Origin: Siphonodentalium dalli
Taxonomy: Eukaryota > Mollusca > Scaphopoda > Gadilida > Siphonodentaliidae
Direction of reading: 5' to 3'
Assembly (NCBI GenBank): GCA_032622095.1
Contig: CP136063.1
Location: 216,275,982 to 216,339,981, forward strand
DNA length: 64,000 nt
The notes below the pieces were generated by a model. That model was given only the letters and a program-made list of their open reading frames with translations, did no database searches and was not told the origin of the DNA. Positions 63,331-64,000 of this stretch are shown here, piece by piece. Position 1 is the stretch's first letter. Every line of letters begins with the position of its first letter. The position numbers and the translations under genes are program-made.

Positions 63331-64000
63331 CCGGTTGACCTCTGGCATTAGTTAAACATTTCAACATTTCTTATCGCTCCCATGGCTGTAATGTATGACA
63401 TTATCCCCTCTTCAAGTTGAGCTATAGTGTCATTGACTCGTTCACATTCTTTGCACATTAACACACTAAGAGTGCCTTGATCCTTCAAATGGGATGGTTA
63501 AAAAAATTCAGGAAGGTGTGCCGTATTTTGCATATGACAAGTTTGGAGACCCATGCACCACCCCAACCTGAACACAAAATTTGTATTATTTTGTCAACCT
63601 GTTCAACATCTAGCTATAGCGTCTATACGTAAATTCAATATCTTGCTTGTTGTATCAGCCATTCGTCCCAGCAAACAACATGTGTGAAATGTGTTGCAAA
63701 GGGGAATAATTACACTTTTACTTTTAGGTTGATTAAAAATTCTGATTTATTTATTGCGAAGCCACACATAATAATGAAACAAGCGTACAAAGATTCGGAA
63801 ATCACGTTCATCATTGGTCATTTCATATCTACAAAATTGCGTGAACATATATACTGCAATATTCATTTCTAATTCACTCATTCAGACAAGTAAATTCCAT
63901 TTCGCCAGCGCTGATTGGTTTGTTGCCCATGTGTAGCTGTTCTACGGTCGTGAATTTACGTAGCTTGATAAAAACAATCTGAATCTGAAGTACTTTCGTC
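63331..64000. other. No gene seen
   Basis: No conserved frame or repeat recognised to the window end. Confidence 0.3.

Overview
This window reads as nuclear DNA from an invertebrate animal: AT-rich, full of transposon remnants, with small exons separated by 0.3-8 kb GT-AG introns. The sequence does not fix the phylum. Its non-LTR retrotransposons, its transposon-derived tandem repeats and its short foldback elements resemble those of marine lophotrochozoans (molluscs, brachiopods), which is my best guess.

One host gene can be supported. It lies on the plus strand from 6930 to 51148 as 15 exons whose splice phases all agree. They encode 661 residues of an astacin-family (M12A) secreted zinc metalloendopeptidase: propeptide with an aspartate-switch-like motif, a furin-type cleavage site, a catalytic domain with the full zinc-binding signature and Met-turn, then EGF-like, CUB, an unrecognised ten-cysteine module, a proline/serine-rich linker, a thrombospondin type 1 repeat, and a short cysteine-rich tail ending at a stop. 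The exon or exons with the start codon and signal peptide were not found and may lie left of the window. The layout resembles the astacin-EGF-CUB-TSP1 proteases known from nematodes (the NAS-33 to NAS-38 group), whose studied members act in hatching and moulting. The role here is unknown.

Nearly everything else is mobile DNA. Retrotransposons: a 5'-truncated non-LTR element with an 870-codon open frame (3179-5791, minus); a decayed reverse transcriptase (10440-12330, minus); a 3' fragment with one frameshift (32355-33452, plus); and another 3' fragment split by a TTAA-flanked element (45945-47935, minus). DNA transposons: a decayed P-element/THAP9-like transposase piece (24452-25325, minus) and a possible SWIM-domain fragment (22578-22901). 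Short non-coding elements fall in at least ten families.

The most striking family occurs 13 times (7430 to 55597). Full copies carry two near-perfect 69-bp hairpins in mirror orientation around an AT-rich spacer, and the hairpin module sits inside at least three different outer terminal repeats, some flanked by TTAA. Several elements and one minisatellite end within 1-22 bases of splice acceptors of the protease gene. From 51149 to 64000 no host gene was recognised, only repeats.
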